From assembly GCF_016863035.1 (NCBI RefSeq), contig NZ_BOOC01000007.1:1-64000 (forward strand): a stretch of DNA of 64,000 nt. The letters are read 5' to 3'. Both the position numbers and the translations under genes were made by a program. Position 1 is the stretch's first letter; each line of letters begins with the position of its first letter. This DNA is from Microbispora corallina (lineage in GTDB: Bacteria > Actinomycetota > Actinomycetes > Streptosporangiales > Streptosporangiaceae). Shown piece by piece: positions 8,912-18,694 of the stretch. The notes beneath the pieces are model-generated. The model was not told the origin of the DNA. It worked only from the letters and a program-made list of their open reading frames with translations, and searched no databases.

Positions 8912-10069
8912 TCAGCGGGTGAGGCGCAGCAGGCGCAGCGCCAGGTGGGCGCGCAGGCGGCCGCCGGGCTCGGCGAGGGAGAAGCCCAGGGCCGCCTCCA
9001 CCCGGGCGACGCGCGCGGCGAGCGAGCTGTGGTGCAGGTGGGCGGCCGCCGCGGCCCGCCGTACGGTGCCCTCGGCGCACAGCGCCTCCAGCGCCGCGAC
9101 CAGTTCGCGCCCGTGCGGCCGCTGCTCCAGCGCGCGCAGGGCGCGCACGTCGGGGAGCGCGGCGACCTCCTCCACCGGCACGTGGGCCGCGAACAGCGCG
9201 AGCGCGCCCAGGCCGGCCCAGTGGACGACGGGCTCCTCGGGGGCGGCGAAGCGCAGCGCCGTCCGCGCGGCCGCCCACGACTCGGGCGCCGCGAGCCCGG
9301 CGACCGCCGACCCGACCCCCACCAGCGTCCCCGGCGGCACCTCGTCCACCCACGACATGGACGGCGCGAGCCCGGCCCGCGCAGGCGTCCCGGGTGCCGC
9401 GGCACCGGTTCCGCGGTCTCCCGCCCCGCCGGTCCCCGCGGCCGGCTCGCCGCGGGCCGAGCGTTCGGCGGCGTCGGCGAGGACGGCGGTCACGGTGCCG
9501 CCCGGGACGTCCATGGGGGTCTCGCGGACGTGGCGGCCCGCGGCGCGCAGCCAGGCCACGAGCCCGGCGGCCGGACCGGACACCGCGAGCACCCGGACCG
9601 GCGCCGCCGCGGGGAAGCCCATCAGCCGCAGCGCCCGGGCCCGCTCGGTCTCCCCGGCCCCCTCGGCCAGGACGAGCTCCACGAGTGCGGGGTCGTTCAC
9701 GGCCGGCCCCGCGGCCCGTTCCACGGCCACCGCCGCCGCCTCGGCGAACCGCTCCAGCACGATCTCGTCGAGCCCGTGTGCCCGGCCCTCCCGCTCCAGC
9801 CACACGCGGCCGCCGGACGGCAGGGGGCGGGCGGCGCCGTTCGCCGGGGGCGCGGACGGGTACTCCACAGAGCCGTCGGCCAGCGCCCGCACGAAGCCGC
9901 CCGACCCGTCGGCGAAACCGGCCGGGCACTGCGCCAGGCGGGCCGTGGCCTGCGCCATGCCCCGTACGGTCACGTGGTCGCGGACGAGGGAGTCGAAGTA
10001 GGCGATCACGCGCACGGCGCTCTCCGCGTCGGCGTCGAGCCCGGACAGGCGGAGCAGAAGACCCTGCAT
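8912..10069 (-). CDS. PucR-family transcriptional regulator
   Basis: A 385-residue regulator. The C-terminal PucR/CdaR-type helix-turn-helix is clear: LVAALEALCAEGTVRRAAAA, then LHHSSLAARVARVEAALGFS, then LRAHLALRLLRL at the end. The middle (about 130-310) resembles the GGDEF-like regulatory domain of this family, and the N-terminal part could be a ligand-sensing region (VRVIAYFDSLVRDHVTV). PucR-type proteins control catabolic genes in response to small metabolites. The ATG at 10069 is my choice; a GTG at 10138 is possible but would run into the promoter region of the divergent MBL-fold gene. The divergent MBL hydrolase and flavoenzyme genes are likely targets. Confidence 0.8.
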   Translation of the reverse strand: MQGLLLRLSGLDADAESAVRVIAYFDSLVRDHVTVRGMAQATARLAQCPAGFADGSGGFVRALADGSVEYPSAPPANGAARPLPSGGRVWLEREGRAHGLDEIVLERFAEAAAVAVERAAGPAVNDPALVELVLAEGAGETERARALRLMGFPAAAPVRVLAVSGPAAGLVAWLRAAGRHVRETPMDVPGGTVTAVLADAAERSARGEPAAGTGGAGDRGTGAAAPGTPARAGLAPSMSWVDEVPPGTLVGVGSAVAGLAAPESWAAARTALRFAAPEEPVVHWAGLGALALFAAHVPVEEVAALPDVRALRALEQRPHGRELVAALEALCAEGTVRRAAAAAHLHHSSLAARVARVEAALGFSLAEPGGRLRAHLALRLLRLTR

Positions 10070-10155
10070 CAACTCAATGTAAACCCGTGTCCGATACCGT
10101 GCCCCTCGCCGGCCGGCGGCCGCGCACGACCACGTCACACCAGGGAGAGGACACG

Positions 10156-11103
10156 ATGACCCCGTACACCCGAGGCCTGCACGAGATCGCGGACGGCGTG
10201 TGGGCCTGGCTGCAGCCCGACGGCGGATGGGGCTGGAGCAACGCGGGCCTGGTCGCCGGGCAGGGGGCGAGCCTGCTCGTCGACACGCTGTTCGACCTGG
10301 CGCTCACCGGCGAGATGCTCGCCGCGATGAAGCCGGTCACGGACGCGCACCCGATCACCGACGCGGTCAACACGCACGGCAACGGCGACCACTGCTTCGG
10401 CAACGCGCTGCTCGACGCCGCCGTGCGGATCCACGGCGCGCCGGAGGTGGCCGAGCGCGCGCACCACGAGTCGCCGGAGGTGATCTCGGCGCTGCTCGCG
10501 CTCGACTTCGGGCCGCTGCTCAACGACTACGCCCGCCGGGCCTTCGGGCCGTTCGCCTTCGACGGTGTGCCGCTGCGGACGCCGGACACCCCTGTGCTCG
10601 CCGCCACCACCCTCGACGTCGGGGGCCGGCAGGTGCGCCTGCTGCCCCTCGGCCCCGCGCACACGGCCGGCGACGTCGCCGTCCACGTGCCCGAGGTGAA
10701 CGTGCTGTTCTCGGGCGACCTGCTGTTCGTCGGCGGCACGCCGCTCATGTGGACCGGGCCGGCCCGCAGTTGGATCGACGCCTGCGAGGCCATGATCGCC
10801 CTGGAGCCCGAGGTGATCGTCCCGGGGCACGGGCCGGTGACGACGGTCGAGGGCGTCCGCGAGGTGCAGGCGTACCTGCGGCACGTCGGCGACCGGGCGC
10901 GTGAGGCGCACGCGGCGGGCAAGACCTGGGAGCAGGCCGCGTTCGAGATGGACCTCGACCGTTTCGCCCGGCTCCCGCTGGCCGAGCGGGTCGTGGTGAC
11001 CACGTACGCCGAGTACCGCCACCTCGACCCCGCGCTGCCCGAGGCGAACCAGCTGGAGCTGTTCGGCCTGATGGCCAGGTGGGAGTCCGAGCGGAACGGC
11101 TGA
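10156..11103 (+). CDS. MBL-fold metallo-hydrolase
   Basis: A 315-residue metallo-beta-lactamase-fold protein. The metal motif appears as NTHGNGDHCFGN (HxxxDH form, about residues 77-86), followed by the metal His in LGPAHTAGDVAVHVP, the bridging Asp in LFSGDLLFVGG and the last His in IVPGHGPVTT. It is a cytosolic hydrolase; substrates in this family range from glutathione thioesters to lactones. GGGAGAGG precedes the ATG at 10156. The next gene, a lactate-2-monooxygenase-like enzyme, begins 40 bases later on the same strand, so they likely form an operon. The PucR gene is divergent. Confidence 0.85.
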   Translation: MTPYTRGLHEIADGVWAWLQPDGGWGWSNAGLVAGQGASLLVDTLFDLALTGEMLAAMKPVTDAHPITDAVNTHGNGDHCFGNALLDAAVRIHGAPEVAERAHHESPEVISALLALDFGPLLNDYARRAFGPFAFDGVPLRTPDTPVLAATTLDVGGRQVRLLPLGPAHTAGDVAVHVPEVNVLFSGDLLFVGGTPLMWTGPARSWIDACEAMIALEPEVIVPGHGPVTTVEGVREVQAYLRHVGDRAREAHAAGKTWEQAAFEMDLDRFARLPLAERVVVTTYAEYRHLDPALPEANQLELFGLMARWESERNG

Positions 11104-11143
11104 TCTCCACGGCCCTACACTCCGGGTCGGGAGGCGCGAGCAC

Positions 11144-12304
11144 ATGGCGAACTGGTCGGACTTCCAGTACGAGATCTACCTGAACGGCCTGACGGGCGCG
11201 GTGCCCCGGCTGCCCGCCGACCTGACCCGGCTGGGGGAGATGGCCGAGCGGCGGCTCGGTCCGGGCCCGGTCGGCTACGTCGCGGGCAGCGCGGGCAGCG
11301 GCGCGACCGAGCGGGCCAACCGCGAGGCCCTGGACCGGTGGCGGATCGTGCCCCGGATGCTGCGCGACGTCTCCCGGCGCGACCTGTCGGTGGAGGTGCT
11401 GGGCCGCGAACTGCCCGCGCCGCTCGCGCTGGCGCCCATCGGCGTGCTGTCGATCATGCACCCGGAGGCCGAGAAGGCGGCGGCCCGGGCCGCCGCGGCG
11501 CGCGGTGTGCCGTTCATCCTCTCCTCGGCGTCGAGCACGCCGATGGAGGAGGTCGCGGCGGCCATGGGGGACGCCGAGCGGTGGTTCCAGCTCTACTGGG
11601 GCCGGGACCGCGAGGTGACGCGCAGCTTCCTGTCCCGGGCGAAGGCCGCCGGGTTCGGCGTGCTCGTCGTGACCCTCGACACGCCGATGCTGGCCTGGCG
11701 GCCGCGCGACCTCGACCAGGCGTACCTGCCCTTCCTGTACGGCGTGGGCACGGCCAACTACTTCACCGACCCGGCGTTCCAGGCCGGTCTCGCCCGTCCC
11801 GTCCACGAGGACATGAACGCGGCCGTCCTCCACTTCAGCGCGAACTTCGGCGACCCGGGGAAGACCTGGCCCGACCTGGCCGAGCTGCGCGAGCAGTGGG
11901 ACGGCCCGATCGTGCTGAAGGGCGTGCTGCACCCCGACGACGCCCGCCGGGCCGCGGACGCGGGGATGGACGGCGTCGTGGTGTCCAACCACGGCGGCCG
12001 CCAGGTCAACGGCTCGATCGGCGCGGCCGACGCCCTCCCCGGCGTCGCCGAGGCGGTGGGCGACCGGCTCACCGTGCTGTTCGACAGCGGCATCCGCACC
12101 GGCGACGACGTGGTCAAGGCGCTCGCGCTGGGCGCGCGCGCCGTGCTCCTCGGCCGCCCGTACGCGTACGGCCTGGGCCTGGACGGCCAGGCGGGCGTGG
12201 AGCACGTCATCCGGTGCCTGCTGGCCGAGACCGACCTCACGCTCGCCCTGTCGGGCTGCTCCGGCCCCGCCGACCTCCACCCGGACCTGCTCGTCCGGGC
12301 CTGA
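11144..12304 (+). CDS. FMN-dependent alpha-hydroxy-acid oxidase (lactate 2-monooxygenase-like)
   Basis: A 386-residue TIM-barrel flavoenzyme of the L-lactate oxidase/glycolate oxidase family. The N-terminus FQYEIYLNGLTGAVPRLPAD and the stretch WRPRDLDQAYLPFLYG resemble lactate 2-monooxygenases of actinobacteria. FMN and active-site motifs are visible: FQLYWGRDREV, the catalytic SNHGGRQVNG (His and Arg) and FDSGIRTGDDVVKALALGA. It would oxidise a 2-hydroxy acid, releasing acetate and CO2 if it is a true lactate monooxygenase, or the 2-oxo acid if it is an oxidase. GGGAGG precedes the ATG. It probably shares a transcript with the upstream MBL hydrolase. Confidence 0.88.
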   Translation: MANWSDFQYEIYLNGLTGAVPRLPADLTRLGEMAERRLGPGPVGYVAGSAGSGATERANREALDRWRIVPRMLRDVSRRDLSVEVLGRELPAPLALAPIGVLSIMHPEAEKAAARAAAARGVPFILSSASSTPMEEVAAAMGDAERWFQLYWGRDREVTRSFLSRAKAAGFGVLVVTLDTPMLAWRPRDLDQAYLPFLYGVGTANYFTDPAFQAGLARPVHEDMNAAVLHFSANFGDPGKTWPDLAELREQWDGPIVLKGVLHPDDARRAADAGMDGVVVSNHGGRQVNGSIGAADALPGVAEAVGDRLTVLFDSGIRTGDDVVKALALGARAVLLGRPYAYGLGLDGQAGVEHVIRCLLAETDLTLALSGCSGPADLHPDLLVRA

Positions 12305-12429
12305 CCACGCGGATTCCCGCACCGTCACGGTCCGCTTGGACCACCGGGATCCCCGAACCTGAGCCCGTCACCGATCTTCGGCGGGGATACTGGGAGTGCT
12401 GACACGTGCCCCCGACCCCCCGGAGAGTC

Positions 12430-14055
12430 ATGCCGGAGCCCCAGCCGCTGGAGCCGGGCGACCCCGTCCGCCTGGGATCCCACCGCATCACCGGACGCAT
12501 CGGCGAGGGCGGCCAGGGCATCGTCTACCTGGGCGAGTCGGAGGCGGGCGGCCTCGTGGCCGTCAAGCTCTTCCACGCCCGGCTCGGCCAGGACCGGGCG
12601 GCCCGCGACGACTTCGCCCGCGAGGCGGACCTCGCCCGCCGCGTCGCCCGATTCTGCACGGCCCAGGTGCTGGAGTCCGGGATGGAGGGCGGCCGGCCGT
12701 ACATCGTGAGCGAGTACGTCCCGGGCCCGGCGCTCCACCAGGTGGTGGCGGCGGAGGGGCCGCGCTCGGGCAGCGCCCTCGAACGGCTCGCCATCGGCAC
12801 GGCCACCGCGCTGGTCGCCCTGCACGACGCGGGGGTCGTGCACCGCGACTTCAAGCCGCACAACGTGCTGATCGGCCCGGACGGCCCTCGGGTCATCGAC
12901 TTCGGGATCGCCCGGGCCCTCGCCGGGACGAGCACGATGACCAGCCAGGTCGTCGGCACCCCCGCCTACATGGCGCCGGAGCAGCTCGTGGCCGGGGAGC
13001 TCGGCTTCGCCCTGGACGTCTTCGCCTGGGCCTCCACCGTCGCCTTCGCCGCAACGGGCCGCCCGCCGTTCGGCTCGGACGCGATCCCCGCGATCATCCA
13101 CCGGATCCTCAACCAGGAGCCCGACCTCGACGGCGTCGAGCCCCCGCTGCGGGACCTGCTGGCGGAGTGCCTCGACAAGGACCCGGCCCGCCGTCCTGCG
13201 GCCCGGGACCTCCTCGACCGGCTGGTACGCCTCCGGAGCGACCCGGCCGCCCACCCCGCCGTCCCGGCTCCGGACCCGCCGGAGCCGCCCGCGAGCGTCC
13301 CGGCGGGTGCGGGTGCCGCGGGTGCCGCGGGGGTCGCGCCGGGTGGCGCGCCGGGCGACGGTCCGCCGGGGGTGGGGGTCGCGGGCGCCGGGACCGTTCC
13401 CGGCGGGCGCCGCCGCCGGGCGCGGGCCGCGGTGGCCGCCGTCGCCGCGGCCGCGGCCGTCACGGCGGTCGTCGCGCTCGCGCTGTGGCCGTCCTGGCAC
13501 GCCTCGGCCGGAGGGACCGCCGCCGGCACCGCACACACAGCGGCGGACGGCAGGGCGGCGGACGGCACGGCGACCGCGGCCGGCGGCACGCCCACCGCCA
13601 CGGCGGAGGACTCGCCGCCTCTCACGCCGTCGCCGTCACGCGGGGGAGGGGATCTCACGCCGGTCCCGGCCACCTCGGCCCCCGCGCCCCCGAGGACGGA
13701 GCCGGCGGGAGGCGGGCCGACGGCAGCCGGGCCGACTCCGCACAGGCCGCCCACGACCGCCCCGGCCCACGCCGTACGGCCGACCTCCCGGCCCGGGACG
13801 CCCACGCCGTCCCCGGCCAGGCGCCTGGTGGAGCTCGGCCCGGGCCACTTCACGGCCTACTGCGTCTCGCTCGGCTGGGAGTGGGTCGAGTACCGGGAGT
13901 CGCCGGCGCCGGGGGCCTACTGTGTCAAGCGGAAGGGCGACACCATGTACCTGACGCAGAGCCGCAGGGACGCCGGGTGCCGCTGGCGTTACCACGACCC
14001 CCAGGCCTTCCACCGGTTCAAGGGGAAGTCGAACTACTGCTACGCCTACCGCTGA
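12430..14055 (+). CDS. Receptor-type serine/threonine protein kinase with Cys-containing extracellular domain
   Basis: A 541-residue PknB-type kinase. Kinase domain about 17-270: glycine loop IGEGGQGIVYLG, Lys46 in VAVKLF, catalytic loop HRDFKPHN (Asp140; Phe in place of the usual Leu), DFGIARAL at 157-164, and activation-segment end GTPAYMAPEQL. A Pro/Ala linker leads to one transmembrane helix (around 335-355, AAVAAVAAAAAVTAVVALAL). A Thr/Pro/Ser-rich stalk follows, then a compact C-terminal extracellular domain of about 70 residues with four Cys (TAYCVSLGWEW, GAYCVKRKG, DAGCRWRYHD, SNYCYAYR). That domain presumably senses an external signal. ATG 12430 is chosen over GTG 12406 because GGAGAG lies just upstream. 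Confidence 0.9.
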   Translation: MPEPQPLEPGDPVRLGSHRITGRIGEGGQGIVYLGESEAGGLVAVKLFHARLGQDRAARDDFAREADLARRVARFCTAQVLESGMEGGRPYIVSEYVPGPALHQVVAAEGPRSGSALERLAIGTATALVALHDAGVVHRDFKPHNVLIGPDGPRVIDFGIARALAGTSTMTSQVVGTPAYMAPEQLVAGELGFALDVFAWASTVAFAATGRPPFGSDAIPAIIHRILNQEPDLDGVEPPLRDLLAECLDKDPARRPAARDLLDRLVRLRSDPAAHPAVPAPDPPEPPASVPAGAGAAGAAGVAPGGAPGDGPPGVGVAGAGTVPGGRRRRARAAVAAVAAAAAVTAVVALALWPSWHASAGGTAAGTAHTAADGRAADGTATAAGGTPTATAEDSPPLTPSPSRGGGDLTPVPATSAPAPPRTEPAGGGPTAAGPTPHRPPTTAPAHAVRPTSRPGTPTPSPARRLVELGPGHFTAYCVSLGWEWVEYRESPAPGAYCVKRKGDTMYLTQSRRDAGCRWRYHDPQAFHRFKGKSNYCYAYR

Positions 14056-14064
14056 CCGTGCGGG

Positions 14065-16965
14065 TCAGCGACGCGGGTCGTAGCCCGGCGCCGGGACGCC
14101 GGACACCGGAACCCCTCCCCTCACGGTGGAGTAGGCGAACAGGCTCACCGGACCGGGCCCGGCCCCGGTCTGCTCCTTGGCGGTGACGGCGAGCGCGAGC
14201 GTGTTGTCGCCATGCTCGCGCAGGAGCCCCGCGGGCAGCGGGAACTCCTTCTGCGGGCCGATGTCGCCGCCGTACTGCCCGATGTTCCATCCGTTGAGGT
14301 AGATCACCACCCGGTACGCCGGAGGGACGTCGCCGCCGAAGCGAAGCCCGGCCGGCGTGTCCTGGCCCTTGGGCAGGTCGAGCCGGAAGCCGGTGCGGTA
14401 CCACGTCACCCCCGGTGCGAGCGGCCGCTCCGCCGGGGAGCCGACCGCCGGCCAGGAGCGGTCGGGGTAGCCGGGCAGGTGCCACCCGGTGCGCTCGCCG
14501 TACAGGCCGCCCGTGTTGAGCGGGCCCCGGGCGACGTCCGTCAGGTCCTCGCCGCCCTTGGCGCCCCGGATCCTCTACGAGATCGGGGCGGTGGACCCGT
14601 CGACCGAGGCGGCGACGAGCCCGCGGGGCTGCTTGAACCGGTTGTCGTCGGCGGTCCAGTCGTCGTTGTGGCCCATGTTCTGCACGAGCACGGCGATCGT
14701 GGCGGTCTGCCCAGGCTTCAGCAGGCCGGAGGGGACGGCGAAGTGCCCCGGGCCGGGCGCCGGGTTGGGGCCGTCGGCGTCGGCCTCCACGCCTCCGGCG
14801 GCCGCGCCGAGGTAGCGGCCGTTCAGCCACACCAGGTAGTTCCCCCGCTTGCCGGTGATCGCGTTGAGCGACACGCCGGTCTCGGCGCCGGTCGCCGTGA
14901 AGCGCCCCCGGTACCACACGTCGCCGTAGTGGAACCCGTAGTCGTCGGCGTACAGGACGGGCGGGGCCGCGGGCTTGAGCGGGCTCTCGGTCGTGGTCCT
15001 GTCGGCCGCCTTCCACGCCGAGTCGTCGAAGCCGGGGGCCGCCTCCGGCGACTCGGCGTGGGCACGCCACCCGACGAGCGCGGGCAGGTGGACCTCGCGG
15101 GGACCGGGGACCCGCCCGAGCAGGGATCCGCTCGGGGTGCGGCTCACCGGGACGCCGGCACCGCCGACGACGAGCCGGGCGGCGCCGGCCGGACCGAACA
15201 CCTCGACTTCGCCGGCCTTCGCGGTGTCCGCGGCCAGCCGCACCGTGCCGCCGCTCACCTCGGCGGAGCGGACGAGCGAGGTGCCGCGGACCAGCACCGG
15301 CCCGCCGGCGGAGTCGGCGCGCCAGAACTGCGCGGCGGTCGCGTCGGTGCCGAGCAGGAGCAGCAGCGGGCGCCGCCCGCCGCCCGAGACCAGCACTCGG
15401 GCCAGGCCGCTGTGCGTGTACTCCAGGCGTAGGTCACCGCCAGGCGAGTAGGAGAAGCGAACGTCGCCGGACAGGACGCGGACCTGCGGGCGGGAGGCGT
15501 AGCGCAGAATCGTTGCGCCCGGGGAGCCCTCGGTCCCGTACAGGACGGCGACGTCGCGTCCGCCGATGTACGCGTGCGTCAGGATCTCGGAGCTGGACGC
15601 GGCCAGGCGCTGGCCGCCGAGGTCGTAGCCGCCGACCAGCACATGGGCGTCGTGGCCCGCCACCTGGACCGGCAGGGAGTAGGTCCCGTCGGGCAGCGTC
15701 CAGGTCAGCGTCGCGGTGTCGGTGGTCGTGGCGGCGCGGTCGGCGTGCCGTACCAGCGCGAACTGGGTGTGCGTCTCGGGGTTGGCCCGCGCCGGCGCCT
15801 GTACTGCGGCGTCGTCCGTGACCGGGGCCGTGGCCGGGTCGGTCATCGTGAGCGGGGCGACGGCCTGCAGGAAGTAGCCCTGCCGCTTGAACTCGTCGTA
15901 CTTGGGGGTGAGCTGACGCGCCTCCGTGATGGCGGCGCCGTAGTCGTAGGAGCTGTAGACGTCGTTGGGCTGGGCCAGCCAGCCCCAGTTGGTGCCGCCG
16001 TACCCCATGTAGTAGTTGAACAGCGTCGCGCCGCTGACGAGGAGGTTCGACTTGTAGAAGAACTTCATGAACGCGGGCCCGGTGAGCTCGCGGCACCTGT
16101 CGTAGCCGGCGTCGCCGGAGTCGATCGCGCCGCCCTGGTACTCCGCGGCGAAGGCCGGGCTGTCGTCGCGCAGCCGCTCGGTGACGCCCTCGCCCCAGGG
16201 GCCCCAGGTCGTCTCCGCGTTGGCGCAGTCGAAGGACTGCGGATAGTCGTCGACGCCGGGGACCTGGACGGCCCCGGGCCCGGTGGCCCAGGTCGAACTC
16301 CAGCTTCCCGCGTCGCAGCAGTCGTTCGTCGTGATCGGCACGTCGATGCCGTCCGCGCGGGCCTGGTCCTGGATGTCCTGCATGTACGCGGCGTCGGTGC
16401 TGACGGCGTACTCGTTCTCCGCGTTGTAGAGGATCACCGAGCCGCCGTGGCCGACCTGGTGCCGGGCGATGATCGGGTCGATGTGGTGGAGCCAGTCGCG
16501 GTAGGCCTCGGTGTAGCCGGGCGCGCTCGTGCGGGCCCGGCCGGGGACGTTCTTCAGCCACGCCGGGAAGCCGCCGCCGGTGGTCTCCGCGTTGATGTAC
16601 GGCCCCGGGCGGGCGATGACGTACAGCCCGGCCCGCTCCGCCGTCCGGAGGAACCGGTCCACGTCCCGGACGCCCGTGAAGTCGTACACGCCTGGCTTGG
16701 GGGAGTGGTAGGCCCAGTCGAAATACACCGAGATCGCGTTGAAGCCCCCCGCCTTGAGCTTCTCCAGGACATCACGCCACAGGTCGGGGCTCGGCAGGCG
16801 GAAGTAGTGGACCTCGGCGGACTGGACGAGCACCCGCCGCCCGTCGATCTTCAAGGAGTAGTGGTCGTAGGAGACCTCGGGGGCGGCGTCCGCCCTGGCC
16901 CCTCCTTCAAGGGGCAGGAGCAGGAGCGACGCCGCGAGCAGGGCGGCCAGCGCCTTGGGCTTCAT
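14065..16965 (-). pseudogene. GH35 beta-galactosidase interrupted by one in-frame amber codon
   Basis: Read through, this is a 966-codon secreted glycoside hydrolase family 35 enzyme. ATG 16965 is preceded by GGAAGG and starts a signal peptide (MKPKALAALLAASLLLLPLE). The catalytic domain has the acid/base Glu in LYNAENEYAV (about residue 185) and the nucleophile Glu in PAFAAEYQGG (about 275). C-terminal jelly-roll domains follow. At codon 797 (14577-14575) the frame meets TAG and continues with no frame change through RIRGAKGGEDLTDVARGPLN to a second stop at 14065. Related enzymes have Trp there (consensus near ITWRIQG-KGGED), so TGG to TAG is the simplest change. The catalytic domain is intact, so a truncated 796-residue protein, or readthrough, may still be active. 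Confidence 0.8.
14575..14577 (-). other. Premature amber codon within the GH35 gene
   Basis: On the minus strand the reading ...GSTAPIS, TAG, RIRGAKGGED... stays in one frame on both sides. The sequence after the stop is a well-conserved end domain (LYNGWNIG-like segment IYLNGWNIGQYGGDIGP), showing this is an interruption and not the natural terminus. It could be a mutation, a suppressed codon or a base-call error. Confidence 0.85.
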
Positions 16966-17017
16966 CTCGGCCTTCCGGTCGTCAGGAGAACGGGGAGCCT
17001 CGATCGATCTTGCGATT

Positions 17018-17046
17018 AGTTTGACTACCAACCCAACAAACGTCAA
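17018..17046. promoter_or_regulatory. Candidate divergent promoter/operator between GH35 and ATP-grasp genes
   Basis: TTGAC at 17021-17025 and GTCAA at 17042-17046 form an inverted repeat, so each strand carries a -35-like TTGAC facing its gene. Matching -10 boxes are weak. The AT-rich stretch sits between divergent genes starting at 16965 and 17134. Confidence 0.3.
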
Positions 17047-17133
17047 TCCAAACGGGGGAAGCGGAAGAGTCGGGCCACGGACTTGATACAAAGCTCCGCA
17101 TCGCCCGAAACATATGGTTCCTACGCTCCGTAC

Positions 17134-18657
17134 ATGGCCGACATATTCGATTCATATGCCCTGGCCGACGCGTGGGATGAGATGTTCGAGAGGCCGGGTG
17201 TGCCCCGCCCCGCCTACCAGGGCCTGTTCGCCGCCCTGCAACCTCTCGGGGCCGACGAGCTGCGCTACCGGGCCGACCAGCTCGCCCGGGTGTTCACCGA
17301 CAGGGGTGTGACCTTCGACTACGCCGGCGAGGAGCGCCCGTTCCCCCTCGACCTCATCCCGCGCGTGCTCGACGCGGCCGAATGGGACCTGATCGCCCGG
17401 GCCGTACGGCAGCGCGTGCGCACACTGGAGGCGTTCCTCGACGACGTGTACGGCACGCGGCAGGTCTTCCACGACGGCGTGGTGCCCTGGCGGCTGCTGC
17501 ACTCCTCGCCCCACTTCCACCGCGCGGCGGACGGCATCCCGGCGCGGGTGCGGGTGCACATCGCCGGCATCGACATCATCAGGGACGAGAACGGCGACTT
17601 CCGGGTGCTGGAGGACAACGTCCGCACTCCGAGCGGGGTGAGCTACGTCCTGGAGAACCGGCTGGCGATGAGCCGGACGCTGCCCGCGCTGTTCGCCGAG
17701 CAGCGGGTGCGGCCGGTGGACGAGTACCCGGGCCGGCTGCTGGGCGCCCTGCGCAAGGCCGCCCCCGACCACGTGACCGACCCGACCGTGGTCGTCCTCA
17801 CGCCCGGCGTCTACAACGCCGCGTACTTCGAGCACGCCCTGCTGGCCCGCCTGATGGGCGTGGAACTGGTCGAGGGCCGCGACCTGGTCTGCGAGAACAA
17901 CCGCGTCTACATGGTCACCACGCACGGCAAGCGGCCCGTCCACGTCATCTACCGGAGGGTGGACGACGAGTACCTCGACCCGCTGCACTTCCGCTGGGAC
18001 TCCACGCTCGGCTGCCCGGGGCTGCTCAACTCGGCCCGCTCGGGCAACGTGACGATCGCCAACGCGGTCGGCAACGGCGTGGCCGACGACAAGCTCATCT
18101 ACACCTACGTCCCCGACCTCATGAAGTACTACCTGGGCGAGGAGCCCCTGATCGCCAACGTGGAGTCGTACCGGCTGGAGGACCCCGACACGCTGGAGTG
18201 GGCGCTGGGCAACCTCGGCGCGCTCGTGCTGAAGCCGGTGGACGGCGCCGGCGGCAAAGGCATCGTGATCGGCCCCCGGGCGCCGGAGGAGACGCTGGCG
18301 TCGCTGGCCGAGGCCGTGCGGGCCGACCCGCGGGGATGGGTGGCGCAGCGCCCGGTGGCGCTGTCGACCTCGCCCAGCCTCATCGGCGACCGGCCGCGGC
18401 CGCGCCACATCGACCTGCGGCCGTTCGCCGTGAACGACGGGGACGACGTGTGGCTGCTGCCCGGCGGGCTCACCCGCGTCGCCCTGCCCGAGGGCGAGCT
18501 GGTGGTCAACTCCAGCCAGGGCGGCGGCTCGAAGGACACCTGGGTGCTGCCCGACGAGCCGGCCCGGCCCGGGCCGGCCCCCGCGCTCGCCGGGGCCGCG
18601 CCCCCGGCGCACTGGGAGCCGAGCCGCAGCGCGGCCTGGGACGCCGAGCAGCAGTGA
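17134..18657 (+). CDS. Circularly permuted ATP-grasp protein (COG2308, DUF404/DUF407)
   Basis: A 507-residue soluble protein of the circularly permuted ATP-grasp type. It starts MADIFDSYALADAWDEMF, the usual N-terminus, so ATG 17134 is preferred to an upstream ATG. Conserved blocks include FDYAGEERPFPLDLIPR, DENGDFRVLEDNVRTPSGVS (ATP/metal site), RVMVTTHGK-like YMVTTHGKRPVHVIYRRVDD, the Lys/Gly loop LVLKPVDGAGGKGIVIGPRA and LVVNSSQGGGSKDTWVL at the end. Family work predicts an amide-bond-forming ligase acting with alpha-E and transglutaminase partners. The next two genes are exactly those partners: alpha-E starts 37 bases downstream. The substrate is unknown. Confidence 0.9.
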   Translation: MADIFDSYALADAWDEMFERPGVPRPAYQGLFAALQPLGADELRYRADQLARVFTDRGVTFDYAGEERPFPLDLIPRVLDAAEWDLIARAVRQRVRTLEAFLDDVYGTRQVFHDGVVPWRLLHSSPHFHRAADGIPARVRVHIAGIDIIRDENGDFRVLEDNVRTPSGVSYVLENRLAMSRTLPALFAEQRVRPVDEYPGRLLGALRKAAPDHVTDPTVVVLTPGVYNAAYFEHALLARLMGVELVEGRDLVCENNRVYMVTTHGKRPVHVIYRRVDDEYLDPLHFRWDSTLGCPGLLNSARSGNVTIANAVGNGVADDKLIYTYVPDLMKYYLGEEPLIANVESYRLEDPDTLEWALGNLGALVLKPVDGAGGKGIVIGPRAPEETLASLAEAVRADPRGWVAQRPVALSTSPSLIGDRPRPRHIDLRPFAVNDGDDVWLLPGGLTRVALPEGELVVNSSQGGGSKDTWVLPDEPARPGPAPALAGAAPPAHWEPSRSAAWDAEQQ

Positions 18658-18694
18658 CGCGAAGCAGCAGCCGGGCAGCGACGGGAGGGGCGCG

